Assembly: GCA_019090385.1 (NCBI GenBank) | Contig: JAHRWB010000119.1 | Coordinates: 1-39,988 of the forward strand | Length of the DNA: 39,988 nucleotides | Reading direction: 5' to 3' | Source of the DNA: Pseudomonadales bacterium | GTDB taxonomy: Bacteria; Pseudomonadota; Gammaproteobacteria; Pseudomonadales; Azotimanducaceae | Shown here: one piece after another, positions 8,685 through 15,989 of the stretch | How positions within the stretch are numbered: the stretch's first letter is position 1 | How the letters are laid out: each line of letters starts with the position of its first letter | Notes under the pieces: model-generated | What the model saw: the letters and a program-made list of their open reading frames with translations, nothing else | What the model was told of the DNA's origin: nothing | The model's database searches: none | Made by a program: the position numbers and the translations under genes

Positions 8685-9284
8685 CTATGTGAAATCCAAA
8701 TATGTTTTGCCAGTTGTTGGTCGGGGGAAGCCAGGTTGGTGTTCCAGCCAGCGCCATCCTTTTTGCTCGATATTGCCACCATAAACCGGGTCGAGCATGA
8801 GTGCTTCTGTTAGGTAGTACATGAGCAGTGAGATCCAGTTTTCTCCTGCGCGAGTGGATGCGATGCTATTGAGCACCCGATCCTGTTGAATGACGGTCAA
8901 GCTCGTAAAATCTGAAGCAAACGAACGTTGGGCCATATCATTGAGCCAGCTGCAGCCTTTGACTATAAATGCCGGGTCTCCGTCTTCAATATTTGCGGGG
9001 TCTTGTAAGGCCCCTTCAAGATAAGCCAGTGCATTTAAATCCTGCGCATCTGGTCCATTGCCATCTTTCGGAAACAGTTGCATTTGTACGGCATCAATGA
9101 GGGTGCGCTGGGCAGTTGATAAAACGAGGTTTTCAGGGATGTTGGCAGATGTCCCTGGGTTTTGTTGAATGGCAGTGGCACGCTGTAAGATGACTGGCTT
9201 ACAGGCGGTGATACTGGCTAACATTGATGCCGATACACCCTTTGCCAGCAGGGCGCGGCGGCTCAAATATCTCTTTTGTTCCAC
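8685..9284 (-). CDS. Gluconate 2-dehydrogenase subunit 3-family Tat lipoprotein
   Basis: The frame is open from 9377, but the GTG at 9284 is preferred. It places a twin-arginine motif (SRRALL) at residues 5-10 and a lipobox (ASITAC) about 20 residues later, and leaves only about 20 bases of overlap with the upstream TlpA-like gene. The mature part matches the small subunit that accompanies GMC-type gluconate and sugar dehydrogenases: LSTAQRTLIDAVQMQLFP near the start, NALAYLEGAL, and a Trp/Tyr-rich end containing DPVYGGN and GWRWLEHQPGFPRP. Its known role is to partner and export the flavoprotein encoded directly downstream. No strong Shine-Dalgarno is visible, so translation may be coupled. 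The start codon is the least certain point. Confidence 0.78.
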   Translation of the reverse strand: MEQKRYLSRRALLAKGVSASMLASITACKPVILQRATAIQQNPGTSANIPENLVLSTAQRTLIDAVQMQLFPKDGNGPDAQDLNALAYLEGALQDPANIEDGDPAFIVKGCSWLNDMAQRSFASDFTSLTVIQQDRVLNSIASTRAGENWISLLMYYLTEALMLDPVYGGNIEQKGWRWLEHQPGFPRPTTGKTYLDFT

Positions 9285-9820
9285 TGTTCTAACATAGGTT
9301 TTAGGTTGGTAGGCACATGATCCCGGTGTTGAATCATGCCGTTGATATCGATGATAAACTCTGTAGGTGTACCCCATACACCGTATAGTTCAGTGACACT
9401 TTTGTCGTGATCAAAAGCCAACGGGTAATTGATATTTTGTACTCGCTGAAATTGTTTGCTGGCTTCTGCGGAATCATTCAGGCTGGTGTTCACAGCAATA
9501 ATTTTTATTTGCTCGGATAGTTCGCTTTGAATATTTTTTAGATGAGGAATTTTTTTCATGCAGTAGTTGCACCAGGTATTCCAGAATACAAGGTAAACAG
9601 ATTTTACCCCACGGTAGTCAGCCAAATTGAAATTGGTACCATCGAGTTGGGTAATCGTAAATTCCGGGGCAATTTGGTCTGCCAGTGCTGTTCCATAGGT
9701 GCCATTTACTGTATCCGCTTTCAGGGAATTCAGCTGGCTTGTACTGAGCATGACACAGATAAACACAACCAGATGTGCTCGATGGGCCATGAGTGCTTGA
9801 AATATCCGGTGAATGCTCAT
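9263..9820 (-). CDS. TlpA/ResA-like thioredoxin-fold protein
   Basis: About 185 residues from the ATG at 9820. That start gives an N-terminal hydrophobic signal or anchor (roughly residues 15-30) and avoids overlap with the DUF454 gene upstream; the frame is open to a TTG at 9859. The redoxin domain shows FTITQLDGTNFNLADYRG, then FWNTWCNYC with the active-site CxxC, and a cis-proline near GVWGTPTEF. TlpA/ResA proteins are membrane-tethered periplasmic thiol reductases, often serving cytochrome or cupredoxin maturation. Here it sits in front of a periplasmic flavin dehydrogenase pair with a Cys-rich motif, so a role in keeping those cysteines reduced is plausible but unproven. Confidence 0.82.
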   Translation of the reverse strand: MSIHRIFQALMAHRAHLVVFICVMLSTSQLNSLKADTVNGTYGTALADQIAPEFTITQLDGTNFNLADYRGVKSVYLVFWNTWCNYCMKKIPHLKNIQSELSEQIKIIAVNTSLNDSAEASKQFQRVQNINYPLAFDHDKSVTELYGVWGTPTEFIIDINGMIQHRDHVPTNLKPMLEQWNKRDI

Positions 9821-9836
9821 ACTCCATAGACAGAGC

Positions 9837-10262
9837 TTATAGTTTAAGGTTCCTTGCAATGAATTGCAGCGTTCTTAGTTTCACGTTTTCTATATAGCTT
9901 AGCCCGTGTGTGCTCGAGGTATTCTGGGGGTTGTAGCTGTCCCTCTGTTGGTAGGAAGGCCTCTGTTGGTAGGAAGGCCCCTGTTTGTAGGAAGCCCCCT
10001 GTTTGTAGGAAGCCCCCTGTTTGTAGGAAGAAAGACGCCGTTGTCGAAAGTGGAGGTAATAAGCCCGAAATTTTAACCGTACTGGTTCTGAGATGCTTGC
10101 GAAGCAGCAGGCGGAGGCAATCATAAACAGGAAACCAGGCATGATGGGAATAACAATGCTGACCAGGCCAAGAAATAGCAAGCCTGTGCCGCATAGGGCT
10201 ATAAAGAATTTTTTGGCAAAATGAAGTGTTTGTTTCACTTGTTTGGGTCCTCCAGCTCTCAT
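9837..10262 (-). CDS. DUF454 (YbaN-like) inner-membrane protein with repeat tail
   Basis: A 141-residue membrane protein of the YbaN/DUF454 type. Two hydrophobic segments (about residues 16-35 and 39-55) surround IVIPIMPG, the family's typical Pro-rich turn. A cytoplasmic tail follows, and from about residue 78 it holds five copies of a six-residue unit close to SYKQGA/SYQQRP, encoded by an 18-bp tandem array. The function of DUF454 is unknown. GGGA lies seven bases before the ATG. A second frame covers nearly the same bases because the array is free of stops in both frames; this frame is chosen because its N-terminus matches the family. It is the first gene of the minus-strand oxidoreductase cluster. 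Confidence 0.72.
   Translation of the reverse strand: MRAGGPKQVKQTLHFAKKFFIALCGTGLLFLGLVSIVIPIMPGFLFMIASACCFASISEPVRLKFRAYYLHFRQRRLSSYKQGASYKQGASYKQGPSYQQRPSYQQRDSYNPQNTSSTHGLSYIENVKLRTLQFIARNLKL
9942..10031. repeat. Five 18-bp tandem units inside the DUF454 gene
   Basis: Five contiguous 18-bp units begin at 9942, 9960, 9978, 9996 and 10014. On the plus strand the first two read CCTCTGTTGGTAGGAAGG and the last three close to CCCCTGTTTGTAGGAAGC. The period is a multiple of three, so each unit adds six residues and keeps the frame. The two sub-types are grouped, which suggests stepwise duplication by slippage. Confidence 0.93.
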
Positions 10263-10623
10263 TCATGTTCCCATTGAATTAAGCAGGAAATATGCCAATA
10301 GTAAACATTAATTAAAACAATAAGATAGGTTTGATGGTTACTTTTTTAGTGATGTTGAGCACCAATTTCCGGTCAGATTCCACATAGATTTCACTATAGA
10401 AAGCTTGCCAAACCGTTTTGAGGTATTGGCAATTGTCTCAAAATGAGACGGAATCGATTCCATATTTCAGACGTCTGCACAGCTTTCCTGGGCGTTCTGT
10501 CAGAAAATACAGTCTGCTAGTCATTCACCGGTGTTTCTTTGGCTTGGATCCAGATAATGCATCGGCTAAATAGGTTGCTGGCAATTCATGTTGATCTTCA
10601 AAGGGATGTGAGTAGTTATTGTC
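10263..10623. other. Divergent intergenic region with a perfect palindrome
   Basis: About 360 bases separate the DUF454 gene (-) from the coiled-coil hypothetical (+). No gene is visible. The region must hold promoters for both directions, but no strong sigma-70 pair could be picked by eye. The one distinct element is the inverted repeat GTCTCA-AAA-TGAGAC at 10435-10449. Confidence 0.5.
10435..10449. promoter_or_regulatory. Possible operator palindrome
   Basis: GTCTCA, three A, then TGAGAC: a perfect 6-bp inverted repeat centred about 180 bases upstream of the ATG at 10624. The symmetry suits a dimeric regulator. It could also be chance, and no regulator was recognised from it. Confidence 0.3.
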
Positions 10624-11406
10624 ATGGATAAGGATGAGAGAAATTTGGCTGACAACAGTCCGGAATATTACGAGTTGGTATTTCTATTTCGCAAAGGTGA
10701 AATTGCGGTTGAGTTGCAATATGCGTCATTTGTAGCTTTGCTTAACGATGCGAATCGCCTGGAGCAATTTGCGTCCGAAAAGATTCAGTGTGTTTATGCC
10801 GCGGTGAGTAGCCGTTTGGCGTTAAGAGGTGCTGTTTGCTTTGAGTTGCAGTTTGACGAAAGTGGCCGGGTAGATGACGACTTTGGTGTGCCTCTGCGGC
10901 ATTTGATGGAATCCGCAGGGATAGGCCCGGATTTAGGCGCAGGTCGAATCAAGCTGGCTTGTCGAAGTCAGTGTTCTATTTCCTGGCAGGCAATGAACCT
11001 CTGGGAGCCCAAAGGTGGAGATAACAAAAACCCACTAAATCTGGTGCAACGTGCTTTATGGAGGAATCGGCTGGGACTGATTATACGAAATGAGCTTGCA
11101 GATGCGGGTGGATATCAGGATTCTGCTCTACCACAGCTGGATTTGCGTGAGTGTGATACTAAGATAGATGATGCCTTTGATAATGAAGGTCGGGTCAGTT
11201 TGCAAGAGCTCATCAAGCAACACAAAAGTCAACTTGAGCAGCTCAAGACTAAATTTCGCGTTGAGTTGGAACGGCAACAAAATCAATATCTGGAACAGAT
11301 AAAAAAGACTAAAGATGAGCAACAGCAACTTAAAGTTGCTCTGCGAATGGAGCAGCAGCGATCACTTCGCCTCCAACAGATACTTCGAGGTGAGCCTAAT
11401 CATTGA
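10624..11406 (+). CDS. Conserved hypothetical with C-terminal coiled coil
   Basis: A 260-residue soluble protein without signal peptide or membrane segment. The first 190 residues form a mixed domain with LVFLFRKGEIAVELQYASF near the N-terminus and GAGRIKLACRSQCSISWQ mid-protein. The last 65 or so residues are charged and Gln-rich with a heptad-like pattern (KQHKSQLEQLKTKFRVEL onwards), which predicts a coiled coil. I do not recognise a named domain. A hypothetical gene in this position beside NAD kinase is, from memory, also seen in pseudomonads, which suggests vertical conservation and not acquisition. Its function is unknown; an oligomeric scaffold is only a guess. nadK follows 64 bases downstream. 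Confidence 0.75.
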   Translation: MDKDERNLADNSPEYYELVFLFRKGEIAVELQYASFVALLNDANRLEQFASEKIQCVYAAVSSRLALRGAVCFELQFDESGRVDDDFGVPLRHLMESAGIGPDLGAGRIKLACRSQCSISWQAMNLWEPKGGDNKNPLNLVQRALWRNRLGLIIRNELADAGGYQDSALPQLDLRECDTKIDDAFDNEGRVSLQELIKQHKSQLEQLKTKFRVELERQQNQYLEQIKKTKDEQQQLKVALRMEQQRSLRLQQILRGEPNH

Positions 11407-11470
11407 ATCCGGTTTGGAACTATCAGCAAATGTGTATACTCACACCATTCTATTTGCGTGGTAGGTAAGT

Positions 11471-12385
11471 GTGCAGCAGAAAAACTTGACTGTTTTTAAT
11501 ACGATTGGACTCATTGGGCGGCAGGGAAACCCTTTGGTTGCAGAGTCTCTTTCCAGAGTCGCGGCACTGGTATTGGGTAAGGAGCGTTCGCTTGTTGTTG
11601 AATCCGCTTCTGTGGATATGCTTGAAGGCGTGAGTGGTTACTCCGTAAGCAGCCGGCTGGAGATAGGTAATATCTGCGATTTGCTGATTGTAGTGGGTGG
11701 CGACGGTTCTTTACTGGGGGTGGCCCGGGATCTTTCCAGTGCAGGACTTCCCGTACTGGGTATTAACCGTGGGGGCTTGGGTTTTCTCGCAGCTATATCA
11801 CCTGAACAGATTACCGCCCAGGTCAGTGAAGTGCTCGAGGGGGCATACCTGGCAGAAGATCATTTTCTTTTAAAGCTGAAGGTTCTTCGAGCTGGGCAGG
11901 AAATAGCCAGTACACCAGCAATGAATGATGTGGTATTGCACACGGGCACGCTTTCTCGCATGTTGGAATTTGCCTTATACATAGATGGTGAGTTTGTTTA
12001 CGAACAAAAATCTGACGGGCTGATAGTTGCGACACCTACCGGTTCAACCGCCTACGCCCTATCGGCAGGGGGGCCTATTATGCATCCCAAATTGGATGCA
12101 ATAGTTGTTGTACCTATGTTTCCGCATACGCTTACTTCTCGGCCCCTGGTAATTTGTGGTGATGCGGAGATTAAATTGCTGGTCAAGAAAGTGGGTGATA
12201 TTGGGCCCCAGGTCAGTTGTGATTCCCAGGTGGATATCGACTTGCAACTCGGTGATGAAATTTATATCAGTAAATATGAGCATCGATTGAAGTTGATTTA
12301 TCCTCTACAGCATAGTTTTTATGAATCCTGTCGCAGCAAGTTGGATTGGGCCAGTCGCCTGGGCAATCCCGCCGCCGGAGGCTGA
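11471..12385 (+). CDS. nadK: NAD kinase
   Basis: A 304-residue ATP-dependent NAD kinase, which phosphorylates NAD at the adenosine 2'-hydroxyl to give NADP. The GGDG motif is at residues 76-79 and is followed by GVARDL. Then come NRGGLGFLA, the NAD-contacting AMNDVVLHTG, and DGLIVATPTGSTAYALSAGGPI, all in family order. Length is normal. The start is a GTG with only a weak AGG-rich site upstream, placed by homology with the family N-terminus (IGLIGRQGN). The MobA-like gene converges on it with 14 bases between stops. Confidence 0.95.
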   Translation: MQQKNLTVFNTIGLIGRQGNPLVAESLSRVAALVLGKERSLVVESASVDMLEGVSGYSVSSRLEIGNICDLLIVVGGDGSLLGVARDLSSAGLPVLGINRGGLGFLAAISPEQITAQVSEVLEGAYLAEDHFLLKLKVLRAGQEIASTPAMNDVVLHTGTLSRMLEFALYIDGEFVYEQKSDGLIVATPTGSTAYALSAGGPIMHPKLDAIVVVPMFPHTLTSRPLVICGDAEIKLLVKKVGDIGPQVSCDSQVDIDLQLGDEIYISKYEHRLKLIYPLQHSFYESCRSKLDWASRLGNPAAGG

Positions 12386-12399
12386 GATTTTCTGGTGCT

Positions 12400-12993
12400 T
12401 TAAGGCGCTACATCAAGGTCCCAAAGTACACCTGGGTCATTCACCTCTAGTCGGATCAGATGTTCGGAGTGCCGCTTTAGTACTGATTTTGCACCCTGAT
12501 CACCTGTTAGCGTTTGTAACTCATCAAATAAATTCTGAGTAAAACCCACCGGGTGGCCGGGTATTTGATTGAAATAGGGCTGGACTATTTTGGGATCAGC
12601 GTTTGCAGAATAATCAGTGCAGGTGACCAGATGTTTTTTAATAGTGGCCAAGGTACTGGGTTGCGATCGAGGCATATCTCCCAGTGCTAAAATGACGTAT
12701 TTCCAGTGCGTGAGTTGCTTGATTCCGTCGCTTATCGTGTGGCCCATGCCTGATTCTGAATGTTCACTGTGGAGTATGTGCAGTCTGTCGGATTCGGGTA
12801 AAACTTGCTTGATGTATCGGCTGATTTCATCATCCTGGCGGCGCAAGATGACGGCGGTTTCATTATAAACGCTAAGATACAAGCGAATTGTAGCAACGAG
12901 GAGACTGGTGCCATTGGACATGACATGGCGACGTTTATCTGAACCGAAGCGCCTGGAAAAACCGGCGGCCAGTATTAATGCACCACCGCGCAT
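12400..12993 (-). CDS. MobA/MocA-like nucleotidyltransferase
   Basis: A 197-residue NTP-transferase. The N-terminal loop GGALILAAGFSRRFGSDKR is the nucleotide-binding signature, ALGDMPRSQPSTL is the metal-binding block, and GHPVGFTQNLF resembles the G-P-x-G-F stretch of MobA/MocA proteins. MocA makes the cytosine dinucleotide form of molybdopterin; MobA makes the guanine form. Pairing with xdhC favours a MocA-like role in maturing a xanthine-dehydrogenase-family enzyme. The ATG directly follows the XdhC stop with no spacer, so the two genes are surely translated together. No molybdoenzyme is present in the window. Confidence 0.83.
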   Translation of the reverse strand: MRGGALILAAGFSRRFGSDKRRHVMSNGTSLLVATIRLYLSVYNETAVILRRQDDEISRYIKQVLPESDRLHILHSEHSESGMGHTISDGIKQLTHWKYVILALGDMPRSQPSTLATIKKHLVTCTDYSANADPKIVQPYFNQIPGHPVGFTQNLFDELQTLTGDQGAKSVLKRHSEHLIRLEVNDPGVLWDLDVAP

Positions 12994-14004
12994 TTAGTTA
13001 TTTGCGACCTGTTTACCGGGAGTAAGCGCGTTTAGACATCCCTGTATTTTTCCTGATCGTACGGCAGTAATTTCTGCCAATATCGCAATGGCTATTTCGG
13101 GGGGAGTTTTGCTACCGATAGGTAGTCCGATGGGAGCGTGGAGTGAATCGATTTCACTTTGGCTCAGGTCGAGCGCCAGAAGGCGTTCCCTTCGGCTGGC
13201 TGAGGTTTTGCTGGAACCCATTGCCCCCACATAAAAAGCCTGGGTTTTTAGGGCTTGCATTAATCCCATGTCATCTATTCGTGGGTCGTGGGTGAGCGCA
13301 ACGATAGCAGTCGCCTCGTCGTCAGCCAGATCGCGAATGGCATCGTCGGGCATATCACAAACCAGGGTAACGCCCTCTTGATCAAAATCGTCAATCAGGT
13401 GCTGTCGCGGATCGCAAACTGTCACCAGATAATTGAGGGCCTGGGCCATTTCTGCTAAATAACTGGATACCATGCCTGCGCCAATAATGAAGAGCTGGTG
13501 CCGTGGCCCAAAGGTATGCATGAGCTTTTGGCCTTTTTCATCATAAACCAGCTTGTTAAAGCGATTGACAGGTTTTAACTCAGGGTTTTGTGAGGTTTGA
13601 TTCAAAGTCAGGCTGCGCTCTATGTATTTCCGCTTTACGAGTGAGCTCAGAATACTTTCAAAATGCGATAATGCCGAGGGTAGGACAGGTTCAACGATGA
13701 CATGTAAATGGCCACCACAGGGCAAACCCAAACGCTCAGTTTCTTCAGGAGTTATGCCGTACTTTATATACTCGGCAGATTCCTGGGCGAGTTCTCCACC
13801 GGTGAGGCTGTTCAGCAAGTCATCTTCCACACAGCCCCCAGACAATGATCCCACCAAGTGTCCGCTTGCGCTGCAGGCTAGCAGGCTGCCGATTGGTCGT
13901 GGTGAGGAGCCCCAGGTTTCAACGACGGTGGCTAGCCAGCAGGTTTCATTGCTTTGCAACCATTGGCAAATTTGTTCAATAACCTGTCTGTCAGTCGCTT
14001 GCAT
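12994..14004 (-). CDS. xdhC: XdhC/CoxI-family molybdoenzyme maturation protein
   Basis: A 336-residue protein with both XdhC domains. The N-terminal part has WLATVVETWGSSPRPIGS and the LSGGCVEDD motif. The C-terminal Rossmann part starts at LFIIGAGMVSSYLAEMA and continues to ALTHDPRIDD and YVGAMGS. XdhC binds molybdenum cofactor and inserts the sulfurated form into xanthine-dehydrogenase-type enzymes. The ATG at 14004 is chosen because AAGGA precedes it; the frame also has a GTG at 14055. It forms a two-gene unit with the MobA-like gene, on the strand opposite to its neighbours. Confidence 0.88.
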   Translation of the reverse strand: MQATDRQVIEQICQWLQSNETCWLATVVETWGSSPRPIGSLLACSASGHLVGSLSGGCVEDDLLNSLTGGELAQESAEYIKYGITPEETERLGLPCGGHLHVIVEPVLPSALSHFESILSSLVKRKYIERSLTLNQTSQNPELKPVNRFNKLVYDEKGQKLMHTFGPRHQLFIIGAGMVSSYLAEMAQALNYLVTVCDPRQHLIDDFDQEGVTLVCDMPDDAIRDLADDEATAIVALTHDPRIDDMGLMQALKTQAFYVGAMGSSKTSASRRERLLALDLSQSEIDSLHAPIGLPIGSKTPPEIAIAILAEITAVRSGKIQGCLNALTPGKQVANN

Positions 14005-14184
14005 GCTCAGTATTCCTTCTACATCGTCAGGTACGTCTATTATTCGCTCTTGCACTGTGCTTTTATTTGTCTATTGCGCCTTGCTTCTATTTGTTATCGC
14101 GCTGCACCGGCTTTTAAACTTGTAATAGATGGAAGTCTCGTTACTGTATCGCAGTATAAGTCAGTTTCAGCCGAGAACGCAGCA

Positions 14185-15093
14185 TTGAATAAACAAGAAA
14201 ACCCAGGACCTGTCCATAGCTTTGAGATTGAATCCCATGTAGATCTGGCTTCATTTTGCCAATTACTGTGGCAGCGTAAGCTTCCACACCGGGTGATTAG
14301 CAATGTGCAAGGTCGTTTTCTGGTGGTGGGTAGTGATCAGGATATGCTCAGGGTGAAAACGCTCTTTCACGATTGGAGCATGATGAGTGATGCGGATCGC
14401 AAGCTGGCAAGCAACGCAGCAGAGGGTGCCTGGGTAGGTAAGTTACTGAATCAGGCCAGGAAGTTACCGGTTACGGCAATGGTCAGTCTGGTTGCACTGT
14501 TGATTTATTTGCAGATGCATTTTTTTGATCCGGAAGTTATTCGTATGCTCAGTTTTGCGCCCGCGGTCCCGTCCGAATTTTCTGGGGGATTGCGCTTTGA
14601 ATCCTTATCGGAGACATTTAGCCGTTTGCAGTTGTGGCGCTTGATTAGCCCGGTGTTCATGCATTTTTCCGTGATGCATCTGGCCTTTGATCTAACAATA
14701 GTTATCTATTTTATGCGGCGAGTGGAAACTCGGTTAGGCTCAGCGTTTGCGCTGCTGTGTTTTTTACTAATTGGTATATTCAGTAATTTTGCACAGTACT
14801 ACTTTACCAGTGCTTCTTTATTCGGTGGTCTTTCTGGTGTGGCCTATGGTTTGGTGGGTTTTGTGATAGTTATGCGGCGTGCCTTCCCAGAGGTAAGTGA
14901 GTGGGCTGTGAATCCTGCTTTCCTGGTGGTGATGGTGGTGTTTTTAATCTTATACAGTACCGGCGTGACGGAGTTGTTTAATTTGTATATTGCCAATGCT
15001 GCGCATTGGGCTGGATTGGTTGCCGGCATGTTACTTGCCGGAGTTTTAGTTATCAGGCGTAAATTTAAACTTCAGGGAGACAGATCAGAATGA
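14185..15093 (+). CDS. Rhomboid-family intramembrane serine protease
   Basis: The frame is open from 13954, but its first part runs antisense through the xdhC start and does not look like coding sequence for this family. The TTG at 14185, giving about 302 residues, fits rhomboids of this type with a short soluble N-terminal domain (HSFEIESHVDLASFCQLL, then LPHRVISNVQGRFLVVG). The membrane part begins near the segment AMVSLVALLIYL. It shows WRLISPVFMHFSVMHLAFDL (loop 1 and helix 2), the nucleophile in LFGGLSGVAYGLVGF (GLSG), and the helix 6 His in NAAHWAGLVAGML. Rhomboids cleave membrane proteins inside the bilayer. The DUF2797 gene overlaps its stop by ATGA. Confidence 0.87.
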   Translation: MNKQENPGPVHSFEIESHVDLASFCQLLWQRKLPHRVISNVQGRFLVVGSDQDMLRVKTLFHDWSMMSDADRKLASNAAEGAWVGKLLNQARKLPVTAMVSLVALLIYLQMHFFDPEVIRMLSFAPAVPSEFSGGLRFESLSETFSRLQLWRLISPVFMHFSVMHLAFDLTIVIYFMRRVETRLGSAFALLCFLLIGIFSNFAQYYFTSASLFGGLSGVAYGLVGFVIVMRRAFPEVSEWAVNPAFLVVMVVFLILYSTGVTELFNLYIANAAHWAGLVAGMLLAGVLVIRRKFKLQGDRSE

Positions 15094-15914
15094 TATTGGG
15101 TAGTGGTGCCATTAGCAAAATGCATGTAGAGCATAAATCTCCTGCCAGTTATCATTTGCCGCTTGGAGATGGGTTGGTTGCAATGAACGAGCTTATTGGG
15201 CATCGAATTAGGTTGGAATTTCTATCCAAAATTAGTTGTGCACACTGTGGACGAGTAACCAAGAAAAGCTATGCAGGTGGTTACTGCTTTCCGTGTTTTA
15301 AAAAGTTGGCGCAATGTGATTTGTGCGTTATGAGTCCAGATCGTTGCCACTATGCCAAAGGCACTTGTCGTGAACCGGCTTGGGGTGAGGAGTTTTGTAT
15401 GCAGCCCCATGTGCTCTATTTGGCAAACTCTACCGGTCTAAAAGTTGGCATAACTCGCACCTCCCAAATGCCCACGCGCTGGCTTGATCAGGGTGCTGTA
15501 CAGGCTATCGTATTGATGCGCACGGCAACCCGATATCAGGTGGGCTGTGTTGAGAAATGTTTGGCAGAATTTGTGTCAGATAAAACCAACTGGCGCAAAT
15601 TGATAACGGGTGATTCACAAAAGGTGGATATGCAAGCGGCAGCACTAGCGCTTCGCTCTGAAGCCGCTGAAAATTTTACGCTGCTGGATGAAAAATTTGG
15701 TGCTGATCTGGTTTGGGAAGAAGCTAGCGAGGTGCACGAATTTCAGTACCCCGTAGAGCGCTACCTTGATAAGGCAAAAACGCAAAAACTGAAACCTGAT
15801 GAAGCGCTGGAGGGAGTGCTCACCGGCATTCGAGGCCAGTACTTGCTTTTGGACAGCGGTGCATTCAATGTCCGCTCCCATACATCACATCATGTTGCTC
15901 TTTCTCGTCTATAA
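15090..15914 (+). CDS. DUF2797 protein with zinc-finger-like cysteines
   Basis: A 274-residue protein of the DUF2797 type. An N-terminal Cys cluster reads CAHCGRVTKKSYAGGYCFPC, followed by CDLC and more Cys/His that could bind one or two zinc ions. Then comes LYLANSTGLKVGITR, reminiscent of the GIY-YIG-like strand in this family, with an Arg/Trp-rich stretch after it. The C-terminus ends in a conserved-looking GQYLLLDSGAFNVR. Biochemical function is not established for the family. Its ATG overlaps the rhomboid stop as ATGA, so the two are translationally coupled. Confidence 0.85.
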   Translation: MILGSGAISKMHVEHKSPASYHLPLGDGLVAMNELIGHRIRLEFLSKISCAHCGRVTKKSYAGGYCFPCFKKLAQCDLCVMSPDRCHYAKGTCREPAWGEEFCMQPHVLYLANSTGLKVGITRTSQMPTRWLDQGAVQAIVLMRTATRYQVGCVEKCLAEFVSDKTNWRKLITGDSQKVDMQAAALALRSEAAENFTLLDEKFGADLVWEEASEVHEFQYPVERYLDKAKTQKLKPDEALEGVLTGIRGQYLLLDSGAFNVRSHTSHHVALSRL

Positions 15915-15989
15915 GATAGTGAGCTTTATCTGATGTGGGTGATATACACCGATCTTTTTAAATTAAATTGAATACGGGTCTACAACATT

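Noticed and set aside
9844-10266. Alternative 140-residue frame over the DUF454 gene
   Set aside because: It stays open because the 18-bp array has no stop in either frame. Its product lacks the two membrane helices and Pro-rich turn of the family.
13954-14184. Long N-terminal extension of the rhomboid protease
   Set aside because: This part runs antisense over the xdhC start, and the conserved soluble domain begins only after the TTG at 14185.
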